Origin: Marisimplicoccus sp038110465
Lineage (GTDB): Bacteria > Bacteroidota > Bacteroidia > Flavobacteriales > Flavobacteriaceae
Direction of reading: 5' to 3'
Assembly (NCBI GenBank): GCA_038110465.1
Contig: JAYNJU010000001.1
Coordinates: 186,001 to 250,000, forward strand
DNA: 64,000 nucleotides
The notes under the pieces are model-generated. The model did not search any database. It had not been told where the DNA came from and saw nothing but the letters and a program-made list of their open reading frames with translations. Positions 17,798-27,380 of this stretch are shown here, one piece after another. The first letter of the stretch is position 1; each line of letters begins with the position of its first letter. A program made the position numbers and the translations under genes.

Positions 17798-19715
17798 GAA
17801 TATTGTATTAACTCTTCTATCATTCATCTCAATAAATAGTCAGGAGGTCGAGCCTGTAACTTGGTCTTATAAAATAACTAAAAACACTGATGATACTTTT
17901 AATCTTTCATTTGATGCTGAAATTTTAGGTGGCTGGAAATTATACTCTCAATTTTCTCCAATTGAAGGGGCTCTCCCAACATCTTTTAAATTTTTGAATA
18001 ATCAAGATTTTGAATCAAATGAAGTTTTTAACGAAGATTCATATATAGTAGGTTACGACAATGTTTTTAAAATGGATCTATATTTCTATGAGAATAAAGC
18101 AAATTTTAATCAAAATATTAGACTAATAAATGAGGAAACTAATTTTGTAAAAGTTGAAATTGACTATTCTTCTTGTGATGATGAACTTTGTGTTTTTCGA
18201 AATGAAACTTTTAATATTTCACTAAATGGAAATCAACCTGAAGCTGAAAGCGAGAGTGTTACTCTAGATGATTTAAAAAAATATAAAGAACTAGAGTTAA
18301 ATCTTGATAAGTCAGGTATTACTGAAATAGAAAATATTCAAAATTCTAATTATTTTGAAATTTTTATTTTAGGGTTAATCGCAGGTTTCTTAGCATTATT
18401 AACACCATGTATTTTTCCAATGATACCTTTAACAGTATCTTATTTTATTGATCAAGGTAAACTAAAATATAGTAGTTTGATTTCTGCTTCACTATATGGT
18501 TTTTTTATAATTCTTATATACATTTTACTGAGTTTGCCTTTTCATATTTTTGATAGCTTAGATCCTAATATTTTAAATACAATTTCAACAAATGCATATG
18601 TAAATATTTTATTTTTTATAGTTTTTATATTATTTGCAATTTCTTTTTTTGGATACTTTGATATTGTAATCCCTAGTAGAATTATTTCAGGATCTGAAAA
18701 AAAATCAGAGAAGGGAGGAGTTATAGGTATCTTTTTTATGTCCTTAACTCTAGCCTTAGTTTCATTTTCATGTACTGGTCCTATTCTTGGCTCATTGCTT
18801 GCAGGCTCATTATCATCTAGCCAATCTGGTGCCATTCAGCTATCATATGGAATGTTAGGATTTGGGACAGCTCTTGCACTTCCATTTACATTTTTGGCTT
18901 TTTATCCTAAATATTTAGCCATTATACCTAAATCAGGAATATGGTTGAAAAAATTAAAAGTTTCATTAGGTTTCATTGAATTAGCCTTAGCATTTAAGTT
19001 TCTTTCAAATGCTGATTTGGTTGAAGGTTGGGGTCTTTTAAAGAGAGAAATATTCATAGTAATTTGGATTTTAATTTTCTTTTTTATGTCTCTTTACCTT
19101 TTTGGAATCAATTTAAAGACCATTAAATTTAATTTTAAGAGTCTTTCAGGGTGGTTATTTCTATTATTTTCATTTTACTTAATTTCTGGTTTATACAGTA
19201 GTAATAATGTGAGATTTTTAAGCGGAATTTTACCTCCAGAGTTCTATTCTATTACAAAAAAAGATAACGACTGCCCTTTAGGTCTGAACTGTTTTAAAGA
19301 TTTTTCTCAAGGAAAAGAATACTCTATTAATAATAATAAAATAATTCTTCTGGATTTTACTGGATGGGCTTGTGCAAATTGTAGAAGAATGGAAGAAAAT
19401 GTCTGGTCCAAACCATCAATTTTTGAAATGTTGGATAATAATTTTGTAATAGTTTCATTATACGTTGATGATAGAACAGATCTTTCAGAAGATGATAAGT
19501 TCAAATTCATAAATCAATCTGGTAAGATTCAATATATTTCAAATGTTGGTAGAAGATGGTCTCTGTTTCAACAAATTAATTTTAAAAATGCTTCTCAACC
19601 ATATTATGTAGCTATGCTTCCTTCAGGAAGAGTTTTAACTGAGCCAATTCAATTTACTTCAGAACAAAATTTTAAGAATTGGTTAGAATTAGCAATAACG
19701 GAATCTAATAAATAA
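17790..19715 (+). CDS. dsbD: thiol:disulfide interchange protein DsbD
   Basis: The 641-residue DsbD has all three domains. There is a signal sequence and a periplasmic N-terminal domain with Cys129 and Cys134 (SSCDDELC). The membrane domain (about 185-470) carries its two conserved cysteines at TPCIFP (207) and SCTGP (328). The C-terminal thioredoxin-like domain has CANC (528-531). It passes electrons from cytoplasmic thioredoxin to periplasmic proteins for disulfide isomerisation and cytochrome c maturation. It overlaps tilS by eight bases and abuts the convergent nitroreductase gene with no gap. Confidence 0.94.
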   Translation: MIKNIVLTLLSFISINSQEVEPVTWSYKITKNTDDTFNLSFDAEILGGWKLYSQFSPIEGALPTSFKFLNNQDFESNEVFNEDSYIVGYDNVFKMDLYFYENKANFNQNIRLINEETNFVKVEIDYSSCDDELCVFRNETFNISLNGNQPEAESESVTLDDLKKYKELELNLDKSGITEIENIQNSNYFEIFILGLIAGFLALLTPCIFPMIPLTVSYFIDQGKLKYSSLISASLYGFFIILIYILLSLPFHIFDSLDPNILNTISTNAYVNILFFIVFILFAISFFGYFDIVIPSRIISGSEKKSEKGGVIGIFFMSLTLALVSFSCTGPILGSLLAGSLSSSQSGAIQLSYGMLGFGTALALPFTFLAFYPKYLAIIPKSGIWLKKLKVSLGFIELALAFKFLSNADLVEGWGLLKREIFIVIWILIFFFMSLYLFGINLKTIKFNFKSLSGWLFLLFSFYLISGLYSSNNVRFLSGILPPEFYSITKKDNDCPLGLNCFKDFSQGKEYSINNNKIILLDFTGWACANCRRMEENVWSKPSIFEMLDNNFVIVSLYVDDRTDLSEDDKFKFINQSGKIQYISNVGRRWSLFQQINFKNASQPYYVAMLPSGRVLTEPIQFTSEQNFKNWLELAITESNK

Positions 19716-20432
19716 TCACTTTTTGAAATAGATATTTTCAAAAGGAATTCTAAATCTCTCCCCATAAACCCCTTCTTCTAATCTAATACCACATCCAATA
19801 ATCATATTAATCTCAGATTTTGAATTTAAATTTAAAATTTTCTTAACCCTCAAGGAATCAAACCCTTCCATAGGACAAGTATCATAGTTAACCGCCGCCA
19901 TACTTATCATAAAATTTTGTGAGGCTAAAGCTGCACTTTTATGAGCAACAATCCTTAAATCAGAGTTCCTAACTTGTCTATACATGACTCTAAATATTCC
20001 TAATAAATACGCAAATATGTATTTAAAAATACTTAAGACCCCAAAAAAGTCTTTGTAAACAAAAGGAATTACTTTTTTATAATAATTATTAACCATTTTA
20101 AACTGTTTCCTTGACATATCATTTTTTTTAGAATTAAAGAATTCAATATTAGAGTTAGCTCTTAATTTCCATAAATCTTTTCTGACAACTGTTATGATCA
20201 GTTGTTTTGCTGTCTTAGCTGCTGGTTGATCAAAGCATGACTTAGATATTTTTTCTATTATTTTCTTATCACTAACATGATAAAATTCCCATAATTGAAG
20301 ATTAGAGCTTGTAGGGGCTAAAGCAGCATTTTCTATACATTTTTTAACTAATTCATTATTTAATTCCTTATCAGGATCAAATTTTCTAACAGATCTTCTA
20401 AACCTAATTGCTTCTGAAACTGTTTTCTCCAT
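19716..20432 (-). CDS. nitroreductase family flavoprotein
   Basis: The 238-residue nitroreductase-fold protein begins with SEAIRFRRSVRKFDPD, the FMN-binding start of the family, followed by ENAALAPTSSNLQLWEF. A conserved C-terminal glycine stretch reads IIGCGIRLEEGVYGERFR. It probably reduces quinones, nitro compounds or similar substrates with NAD(P)H; the true substrate is unknown. A hydrophobic stretch about residues 125-145 is longer than in classic nitroreductases. It lies one base downstream of the aldehyde dehydrogenase gene on the same strand, so the two oxidoreductases likely form an operon. Confidence 0.85.
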   Translation of the reverse strand: MEKTVSEAIRFRRSVRKFDPDKELNNELVKKCIENAALAPTSSNLQLWEFYHVSDKKIIEKISKSCFDQPAAKTAKQLIITVVRKDLWKLRANSNIEFFNSKKNDMSRKQFKMVNNYYKKVIPFVYKDFFGVLSIFKYIFAYLLGIFRVMYRQVRNSDLRIVAHKSAALASQNFMISMAAVNYDTCPMEGFDSLRVKKILNLNSKSEINMIIGCGIRLEEGVYGERFRIPFENIYFKK

Positions 20433-20433
20433 C

Positions 20434-21813
20434 TTAAAGCTTTTCTAGAATTTTTTTTAAAAAGTTAAAAGATTTAGGGTAGGGGCCATGTCTAAACGGA
20501 ATATCAAACATTGATTTTTTTTGTAAAACAGGTTTAAAATGTGTAAATGTTTCAAAGCTAAATTTACCTCTATAGGACCCCATTCCACTATCACCAATAC
20601 CACCAAATGGGAGGTTAGAATTTATGTAATGTATTAGAGTATCATTTACCACACTTCCACCAAATTTATGCTTCCTTAAAAGACTTTCAATAAATTCTTC
20701 ATTATTTGAAAATATATAAAATGCTAATGGTGAAGGATTTTTATTTAATATTTTATCTAGCTCATTTTCATTCTCAAAAGAAAGTATTGGTAAAATCGGT
20801 CCAAATATCTCTTCTTTCATGATATCTGAATTAAGCTTAGAATCTAAAACAATTGTAGGTTCAATATGTAATTTATCTTCATTAATAGTTCCTCCATAAA
20901 CTATATTTTCATTTTTTAAAAGATTTTTTAGCCTATTAAAATTATTTTTATTTATAATTCTTCCATAATCATCAGATTCAATAGCTGAGTTTCCATAAAT
21001 TTTTATTATACTCTTTTTTAATGAAATTAATAATTCAGACTTTATATGTTGGTGAACAACAATGTAGTCTGGTGCTATACAAGTCTGACCGCAGTTGAGA
21101 AATTTTCCAGAAATTATTCTTTTTGAAACTTTATCAAGATCAACACCGTTATCTACTATACATGGGCTTTTACCTCCCAGTTCTAAAGTTACTGGTGTAA
21201 GATTAATAGCAGCTTTTTCTGCAATTATTTTACCAATTTTAGTACTACCGGTAAAAAAAATATAATCCCATTTTTTTTCTAAAAGAAATTTTGCTGTTTC
21301 AGAGTCACCTTCAATCACACATGCCAAATTTTTTGGAAACACTTTATCAATCAGGTTTTTTAAAACTCTTGAAGTGTTAGGAGCAAACTCAGATGGTTTG
21401 ATAATTACTGAATTACCAGCAGCTATTGCTCCTATTAAAGGAGTTAAAGATAATTGAAATGGGTAATTCCATGGTGTAATTATAAGTACATTACCATAAG
21501 GTTCTGGGATTAAATAATCTCTAGAAGGGAAATTTAAAATAGAACTTCTAACTTTTTTTTTCTTTGACCATTTTTTCAAATTTTTTATAAAATATTTAAT
21601 CTCTTTTTTTACAAGAAGTACTTCTGATAAAAAAGACTCAAATTTATGTTTGTTTAAGTCTAATTTTAATGCCTCATAAATATCTTCCTCACAAGAAGAA
21701 ATAGCTTTAAGTAAAGAGTTTAAAATTTGAATTCTATAGTTAATAGAATTAGAATTATTATTCTTAAAATTAATTTGAGATTCAATAATAGATTCTATTT
21801 CATTTATTTCCAT
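20434..21813 (-). CDS. class 3-type aldehyde dehydrogenase
   Basis: The 459-residue aldehyde dehydrogenase has the catalytic Glu in LELGGKSPCIV (about 209) and the catalytic Cys in NCGQTCIAPDY (about 240). Other family marks are ITPWNYPFQL and the C-terminal NLPFGGIGDSGMGSYRG. The length and NCGQTCIAPDY resemble the fatty or coniferyl aldehyde dehydrogenase group (ALDH3-like), which oxidises medium to long aldehydes with NAD(P). No C-terminal membrane anchor is seen. It is divergent from ilvD and is followed by the nitroreductase after one base. A TAGATTTG box lies only five bases upstream of the start. Confidence 0.88.
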   Translation of the reverse strand: MEINEIESIIESQINFKNNNSNSINYRIQILNSLLKAISSCEEDIYEALKLDLNKHKFESFLSEVLLVKKEIKYFIKNLKKWSKKKKVRSSILNFPSRDYLIPEPYGNVLIITPWNYPFQLSLTPLIGAIAAGNSVIIKPSEFAPNTSRVLKNLIDKVFPKNLACVIEGDSETAKFLLEKKWDYIFFTGSTKIGKIIAEKAAINLTPVTLELGGKSPCIVDNGVDLDKVSKRIISGKFLNCGQTCIAPDYIVVHQHIKSELLISLKKSIIKIYGNSAIESDDYGRIINKNNFNRLKNLLKNENIVYGGTINEDKLHIEPTIVLDSKLNSDIMKEEIFGPILPILSFENENELDKILNKNPSPLAFYIFSNNEEFIESLLRKHKFGGSVVNDTLIHYINSNLPFGGIGDSGMGSYRGKFSFETFTHFKPVLQKKSMFDIPFRHGPYPKSFNFLKKILEKL

Positions 21814-21881
21814 ACATCAAATCTAAATATTTAAATCAAGATAAGATTAAAAAGTTTTGACTGTTATATTAAAATTTATAT

Positions 21882-21904
21882 AAAATATTGATAATCAATA
21901 TTTT
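21882..21904. promoter_or_regulatory. 11-bp perfect inverted repeat upstream of ilvD
   Basis: AAAATATTGAT and ATCAATATTTT flank one base. The repeat lies 82 bases before the ilvD start. A TTTG (21856-21859) followed after 19 bases by TATA (21879) would place a transcription start inside or next to the repeat, a usual position for a repressor site. No T tract follows, so it is not a terminator. Being AT-only except for one G and one C, chance is possible. The protein that would bind is unknown. Confidence 0.35.
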
Positions 21905-21986
21905 AAATATTAAATATTAAATTTAGACATAATTGAATACTATTCTAAACAAAATGTAGATCATAACATGATGATAATTTTATTGT

Positions 21987-23663
21987 ATGAACTACAATAA
22001 GTATAGTAAATGTGTAACTAAAGATGAATCTCAACCAGCTGCTCAGGCAATGCTTCATGCAATTGGTTTAAGTGATGAAGATTTTGATAAACCATTTATT
22101 GGTATAGCTAGTACTGGTTACGAGGGTAATCCATGTAATATGCACCTAAATGATTTATCATCAAAAATTAAAAAAAGTATCACTTCATCAAATTATGTGG
22201 GTCTTATTTTTAATACTATTGGAGTTAGTGATGGTATCTCTATGGGAACATTTGGCATGAGGTATTCACTTCCCTCTAGAGATATTATTGCTGATTCAAT
22301 GGAAACGGTAGTTCAGGCAATGTCTTATGATGGTTTAATTACTGTCGTTGGATGTGATAAAAATATGCCAGGCGCTTTAATGGCAATGTTGAGACTAAAC
22401 AGACCAAGTATACTAGTTTATGGAGGTACTATCGATTCAGGATGTTATAATGACAAAGAACTTGATGTTGTTTCTGCTTTTGAAGCATGGGGTGAAAAAG
22501 TATCAGGTAAAATAAATGAATTAGAATACAAAAATGTCATCAAAAATGCTTGTCCTGGTGCAGGAGCTTGTGGTGGGATGTATACAGCAAATACTATGGC
22601 CTCTGCTATAGAAGCATTAGGCATGTCTCTTCCTTACAATTCTTCAAACCCAGCTATTAGTAATGAAAAATTAAATGAGTGTAATGAAATTGGTTCATAT
22701 ATAAAAAATTTAATAGAAAATGATATAAAACCACTAGATATTGTTACTAAAGAGTCACTAAAAAATGCATTAAGAGTCGTAACAGTCTTGGGAGGTTCTA
22801 CTAATGCAGTATTGCATTTTTTAGCTATTTCAAGAGCTGCAGGTTTAGATTTATCTATAGATTATTTTCAAGAAATAAGTGATTCTACCCCATATCTTGC
22901 TAATCTTAAACCAAGTGGCAAATACTTAATGAAAGATCTACATAAAATTGGAGGAGTTCCTATTGTTATGAAATATATGTTAGAAAATAATTTGTTAAAT
23001 GGTGATTGCATGACTGTGACTGGTAAAACAATTTATGAAAACTTAAAAAATATTAGTCTACCAGATTTTTCTTCCTCTGATATTATTTTTCCAATAACAA
23101 ATCCTATAAAACCTTCAGGTCATATTCAAATTCTTAAAGGAAATTTAGCAGAGGAAGGATGCGTTGCTAAAATTACTGGTAAAGAAGGGTTAAAATTTAC
23201 TGGCCCAGCTAAAGTATTTGATAGTGAATTTGAATGTCTAAAAGCAATTAGTGATTCAAAAGTTAAAATTGGAGATGTAATTGTAATAAGATATGAAGGT
23301 CCTAAAGGTGGACCTGGTATGCCAGAAATGCTCAAGCCAACATCTGCAATTATGGGGGCTGGACTAGGAAAAGATGTTGCATTAATAACTGATGGAAGAT
23401 TTTCTGGTGGAACACATGGATTTGTTGTTGGTCATATAGTTCCGGAGGCATTCGATGGAGGCACTATTGCAATTGTTGAAAATGGAGATATTATAACAAT
23501 TGATTCTGAAAACAATATAATTTCAGTAGATGTTCCTGAAGATGAAATTTTAAAAAGAAAAAAATATTGGAAGCAACCAGAGTTAAAGATTAAAAAAGGA
23601 ATTCTTCATAAATATGTAAAATCTGTTTCTAATGCTTCTTCTGGTTGTGTAACTGACGAATAA
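21987..23663 (+). CDS. ilvD: dihydroxy-acid dehydratase
   Basis: The 558-residue IlvD has the iron-sulfur cysteines in GCDKNMPGA (about 122-130) and CPGAGACGGMYTANTMA (about 189-205). The closing family motif ITDGRFSGGTHGFVVGH is also present. It dehydrates the 2,3-dihydroxy acids to 2-oxoisovalerate (valine, leucine, pantothenate) and 2-oxo-3-methylvalerate (isoleucine). It is the first gene of a six-gene plus-strand operon with ilvB, ilvN, ilvC, ilvA and gapN. A 173-base upstream gap carries a perfect inverted repeat. No leader peptide rich in branched-chain codons was found. Confidence 0.97.
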   Translation: MNYNKYSKCVTKDESQPAAQAMLHAIGLSDEDFDKPFIGIASTGYEGNPCNMHLNDLSSKIKKSITSSNYVGLIFNTIGVSDGISMGTFGMRYSLPSRDIIADSMETVVQAMSYDGLITVVGCDKNMPGALMAMLRLNRPSILVYGGTIDSGCYNDKELDVVSAFEAWGEKVSGKINELEYKNVIKNACPGAGACGGMYTANTMASAIEALGMSLPYNSSNPAISNEKLNECNEIGSYIKNLIENDIKPLDIVTKESLKNALRVVTVLGGSTNAVLHFLAISRAAGLDLSIDYFQEISDSTPYLANLKPSGKYLMKDLHKIGGVPIVMKYMLENNLLNGDCMTVTGKTIYENLKNISLPDFSSSDIIFPITNPIKPSGHIQILKGNLAEEGCVAKITGKEGLKFTGPAKVFDSEFECLKAISDSKVKIGDVIVIRYEGPKGGPGMPEMLKPTSAIMGAGLGKDVALITDGRFSGGTHGFVVGHIVPEAFDGGTIAIVENGDIITIDSENNIISVDVPEDEILKRKKYWKQPELKIKKGILHKYVKSVSNASSGCVTDE

Positions 23664-23667
23664 TAAA

Positions 23668-25362
23668 ATGAAAACAAAAAAAATAAGTGGTGCAGAAGCT
23701 GTAATTCATTGTCTTTTAAATGAAGGTGTTGATCTAGTATGGGGGTATCCTGGTGGAGCTATTATGCCTGTTTATGATGAATTTTATAAATTTCAAGATA
23801 AGTTAAAACACATTTTAACTAGACATGAACAAGGAGCTATTCATGCTGCTCAAGGGTTTGCTCGTTCTTCAGGAAAGGTTGGAGTGGCTATTGCAACATC
23901 AGGTCCAGGTGCAACAAATTTAGTTACTGGAATTGCAGATGCTCAAATTGATTCTACACCTTTAGTATGTATAACAGGGCAGGTTCCTTCTCATCTTTTA
24001 GGTTCTGATGCATTTCAAGAAACAGATATAATAGGAATTTCCATGCCTGTGACTAAATGGAACTATCAAATAACTAAAGCAAATGAAATACCTGAAATAT
24101 TGGCTAAAGCATTCTATATAGCAAAATCTGGACGACCTGGTCCTGTTCTAATTGACATAACTAAGGATGCCCAATTTGAACTTTTTGAATTTTCCTATCA
24201 AAAATGTAATGGAATTAGAAGTTATAATCCATATCCAAAAATTGATTTAAGTCAAATTGATAAAGCCGTAGAGTTAATAAATATTGCTAAAAAACCTTTA
24301 ATAGTTTGGGGTCAAGGAGTTATATTAGGAGAAGCTGAAATAGAGTTTAAAAACTTTGTAGAAAAAAGTGGGATTCCTGCAGCATGGACAATTCTCGGTC
24401 TTTCAGCATTACCTACATCTCATGAGCTAAATGTTGGAATGGTTGGTATGCATGGAAATTACGGACCTAATATTTTGACTAATAAATGTGATTTACTTTT
24501 AGCCATTGGAATGAGATTTGATGACCGTGTTACAGGAGACCCAAGTACTTACGCAACACAAGCTAAAATTATTCATTTGGATATTGATCCTGCCGAGATA
24601 GATAAAAACATAAAAGTAGATATACCTATTCTTGGAAACTGTAAGGAATCACTTTCGTTATTAACTGAAAAGATCGAGAAGAGATCTCATAGTAAGTGGA
24701 TATCAAAATTTGATGAATTAATGAAAACAGAATTTGATAAGGTTATAAAGGGAGATTTAAATCCTGTTAAAAAGGGACTAACAATGGGGGAATCAATAAT
24801 TGCTATCAATAAATATACTGAAGGAGATGCAATTATAGTAACAGATGTAGGTCAACATCAAATGGTTGCTTGTAGGTATGCTAATTTTATAAAATCTAAA
24901 AGTAATATTACTTCTGGAGGTCTGGGAACTATGGGATTTGCACTTCCTGCTGCTATGGGTGCAAAAATGGGTGCATTAGATAGAGAGGTAGTTGCAGTAA
25001 TTGGAGATGGGGGGTATCAAATGACTATTCAAGAACTTGGAACAATTTTCCAACTTCAAATTCCTGTTAAGATTGTAATTTTAAATAATGATTTCTTAGG
25101 AATGGTAAGACAATGGCAGCAACTTTTTTTTGATAAAAGATATGCTTCAACAGAAATGATAAATCCTGATTTTGTTACTATTGCTAAAGGTTATTATATA
25201 GAGTCTGAAAGAGTAAAAGAAAGAAAAGATCTAGATAAAGCAGTTAAAAGAATGATAAAATCAGAAAAACCTTATGTTCTTGAAATTTGTGTAGAAAAGG
25301 AAGACAATGTTTTTCCAATGATTCCTTCCGGAGCTTCTGTTTCAGATATAAGATTAGATTAA
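23668..25362 (+). CDS. ilvB: acetolactate synthase large subunit
   Basis: The 564-residue thiamine-diphosphate enzyme has the catalytic Glu in RHEQGAIHAAQGFAR (about 52). The central domain follows, and the ThDP-Mg motif GDGGYQMTIQELGT starts near residue 448. It joins two pyruvates, or pyruvate and 2-oxobutanoate, to start valine/leucine and isoleucine synthesis. It lies four bases after ilvD and one base before ilvN, its regulatory subunit. Length is normal. Confidence 0.96.
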   Translation: MKTKKISGAEAVIHCLLNEGVDLVWGYPGGAIMPVYDEFYKFQDKLKHILTRHEQGAIHAAQGFARSSGKVGVAIATSGPGATNLVTGIADAQIDSTPLVCITGQVPSHLLGSDAFQETDIIGISMPVTKWNYQITKANEIPEILAKAFYIAKSGRPGPVLIDITKDAQFELFEFSYQKCNGIRSYNPYPKIDLSQIDKAVELINIAKKPLIVWGQGVILGEAEIEFKNFVEKSGIPAAWTILGLSALPTSHELNVGMVGMHGNYGPNILTNKCDLLLAIGMRFDDRVTGDPSTYATQAKIIHLDIDPAEIDKNIKVDIPILGNCKESLSLLTEKIEKRSHSKWISKFDELMKTEFDKVIKGDLNPVKKGLTMGESIIAINKYTEGDAIIVTDVGQHQMVACRYANFIKSKSNITSGGLGTMGFALPAAMGAKMGALDREVVAVIGDGGYQMTIQELGTIFQLQIPVKIVILNNDFLGMVRQWQQLFFDKRYASTEMINPDFVTIAKGYYIESERVKERKDLDKAVKRMIKSEKPYVLEICVEKEDNVFPMIPSGASVSDIRLD

Positions 25363-25363
25363 A

Positions 25364-25909
25364 ATGGAAAAAATTAAAAATTATACTATTTCTGTTTACA
25401 CTGAAAATAATGTTGGTTTACTTCATAGGATCTCAGCAATTTTTCTTAAAAGACATATAAATATTGAAAGTTTTACTACATCAGAGTCTGAAATAGAAAA
25501 TGTTTTTAGATTCATTATAGTTGTAAAAATGACTAAATCTGCCGTGGATAGGGTTGTCAAGCAAATTGAAAAACAAGTTGAAGTGATAAAAGCTTTTTAC
25601 CATAAAGATGATGAAACAATTTTTCAAGAATCTGCTTTATTTAAGCTTAAATCCTCATCACTTTTTGAAGAAAGACATATTCAGAATATCATAAAAAACT
25701 CAAATGCTAGAATAGTAACTGTAAATCCTGAATTTTTTGTAATAGAAAAGACTGGGTTTAGGTCTGATACTGAAAAGTTATATAAAGATTTAGCTCCATT
25801 CGGCCTTCTTCAGTTTGCTAGATCTGGGAGAATTGCTGTTTCAAAGGAAAAAATGGGAATTTCAGAAATTTTAAATACTTTTAAAAACCAAAAACATAAC
25901 TATGAATAA
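25364..25909 (+). CDS. ilvN: acetolactate synthase small (regulatory) subunit
   Basis: The 181-residue protein opens with an ACT domain (YTISVYTENNVGLLHRISA) and has a second regulatory domain typical of IlvN/IlvH (about 85-165). It binds the large subunit IlvB, raises its activity and usually gives valine feedback inhibition. The start follows the ilvB stop after one base, and the end overlaps ilvC by eight bases. Length is at the upper end for the family (160-180). Confidence 0.94.
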   Translation: MEKIKNYTISVYTENNVGLLHRISAIFLKRHINIESFTTSESEIENVFRFIIVVKMTKSAVDRVVKQIEKQVEVIKAFYHKDDETIFQESALFKLKSSSLFEERHIQNIIKNSNARIVTVNPEFFVIEKTGFRSDTEKLYKDLAPFGLLQFARSGRIAVSKEKMGISEILNTFKNQKHNYE

Positions 25910-27377
25910 TTATTTCAATAGCCTTTCATTAAGAGAAAAATTATTGCAACTAGGTAAATGTAGATTTATGGATTCATCTGAATTCAACGAAGGCGTTGAT
26001 TTTCTTTTAAATAAGAAGATAGCAATAGTTGGGTGTGGTGCCCAAGGTCTTCACCAGGGTTTAAACATGAGGGATTCTGGTTTAGATATATCTTACGCTT
26101 TAAGACAAACAGCTATTGATTCTAAAAGACAATCTTTTATAAACGCCACATCTAATAATTTTAAAGTTGGAACTTTCGATGAAATTATTCCAGATTCAGA
26201 TTTAGTTATCAATTTGACGCCAGATAAAAATCATACTCCAGTTGTTGAACAATTAATGCCTTTGATGAAAAAAGATTCAATTCTTTCATATTCTCATGGC
26301 TTTAATATTGTTGAAGAAGGAATAAAAATTAGAGAGGATATAACTGTTATTATGGTTGCGCCTAAGTCTCCTGGTTCTGAAGTTAGAGAAGAGTATTTAA
26401 GAGGTTTTGGAGTTCCTACATTGATAGCTGTTCATCCAGATAATGATAAAAAAAATATTGGTTTTAATGCTGCTAAAGCATATGCTGTTTCACTTGGTTC
26501 TGATAAAGCTGGAGTTCTTGAGTCTTCATTTGTTGCAGAAGTTAAATCTGATTTAATGGGTGAGCAAACAATATTATGTGGTATGTTGCAAACTGGCTCG
26601 ATTTTATGTTTTAATAAAATGAATGAATTAGGAGTTAATCCAGGTTTTGCATCAAAATTGATTCAACATGGATGGGAAACTATTACAGAAGCCTTAAAAC
26701 ATGGAGGTATAACAAATATGATGGATAGGTTAAATAATCCTTCAAAAGTTAAGGCATTTGAATTATCTGAGGAATTAAAATCTATTTTAAAGCCACTTTT
26801 TGTAAAGCACATGGATAATATTTTATCAGGAAAGTTTTCTGAAATTATGATGAAAGACTGGGAAAATGATGACAAAGAGCTTTTAAGCTGGAGAGAAGAA
26901 ACAAGTCAGACTGAATTTGAAAAATCAATTCCAACAAATGATATTATAAATGAACAAGATTATTTTGACTTTGGAATTTTGATGGTTGCATTTGTTAAAG
27001 CTGGAGTTGAACTTGCTTATGAAACTATGGTTGAGTCAGGAATAAAAGAAGAATCTGCATATTATGAGTCTCTTCATGAACTTCCATTAATAGCTAACTT
27101 AGTCTCTAGAAAAAAGCTTTATGAAATGAACAGTATCATATCTGATACAGCTGAATATGGATGTTATCTATTCAATAATGAAGCAATTCCTCTACTTTCA
27201 GATTTTTTTAGCAAAGTAGATGAAAATGTAATAGGAACTAATTCTTTTAGCCTAGGATCTAACTCTATCGATAATAAAAAATTAATCGAAATTAATGAAA
27301 GTATCAGATTTCATTCTATTGAAATTATTGGAGATGAGTTAAGACAACATATGACATCAATGAAAAAAGCATTATAG
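25902..27377 (+). CDS. ilvC: ketol-acid reductoisomerase, class II (long form)
   Basis: The 491-residue IlvC has the NADPH-binding start IVGCGAQGLHQGLNMRDSG (about 40-58) and two copies of the knotted C-terminal domain, the long class II form also found in E. coli. It isomerises and reduces acetolactate or acetohydroxybutyrate using NADPH and magnesium. It overlaps ilvN by eight bases and is followed by ilvA after three. The NADPH need is of interest because a probable NADPH-producing GapN is encoded in the same operon. Confidence 0.96.
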   Translation: MNNYFNSLSLREKLLQLGKCRFMDSSEFNEGVDFLLNKKIAIVGCGAQGLHQGLNMRDSGLDISYALRQTAIDSKRQSFINATSNNFKVGTFDEIIPDSDLVINLTPDKNHTPVVEQLMPLMKKDSILSYSHGFNIVEEGIKIREDITVIMVAPKSPGSEVREEYLRGFGVPTLIAVHPDNDKKNIGFNAAKAYAVSLGSDKAGVLESSFVAEVKSDLMGEQTILCGMLQTGSILCFNKMNELGVNPGFASKLIQHGWETITEALKHGGITNMMDRLNNPSKVKAFELSEELKSILKPLFVKHMDNILSGKFSEIMMKDWENDDKELLSWREETSQTEFEKSIPTNDIINEQDYFDFGILMVAFVKAGVELAYETMVESGIKEESAYYESLHELPLIANLVSRKKLYEMNSIISDTAEYGCYLFNNEAIPLLSDFFSKVDENVIGTNSFSLGSNSIDNKKLIEINESIRFHSIEIIGDELRQHMTSMKKAL

Positions 27378-27380
27378 TTA

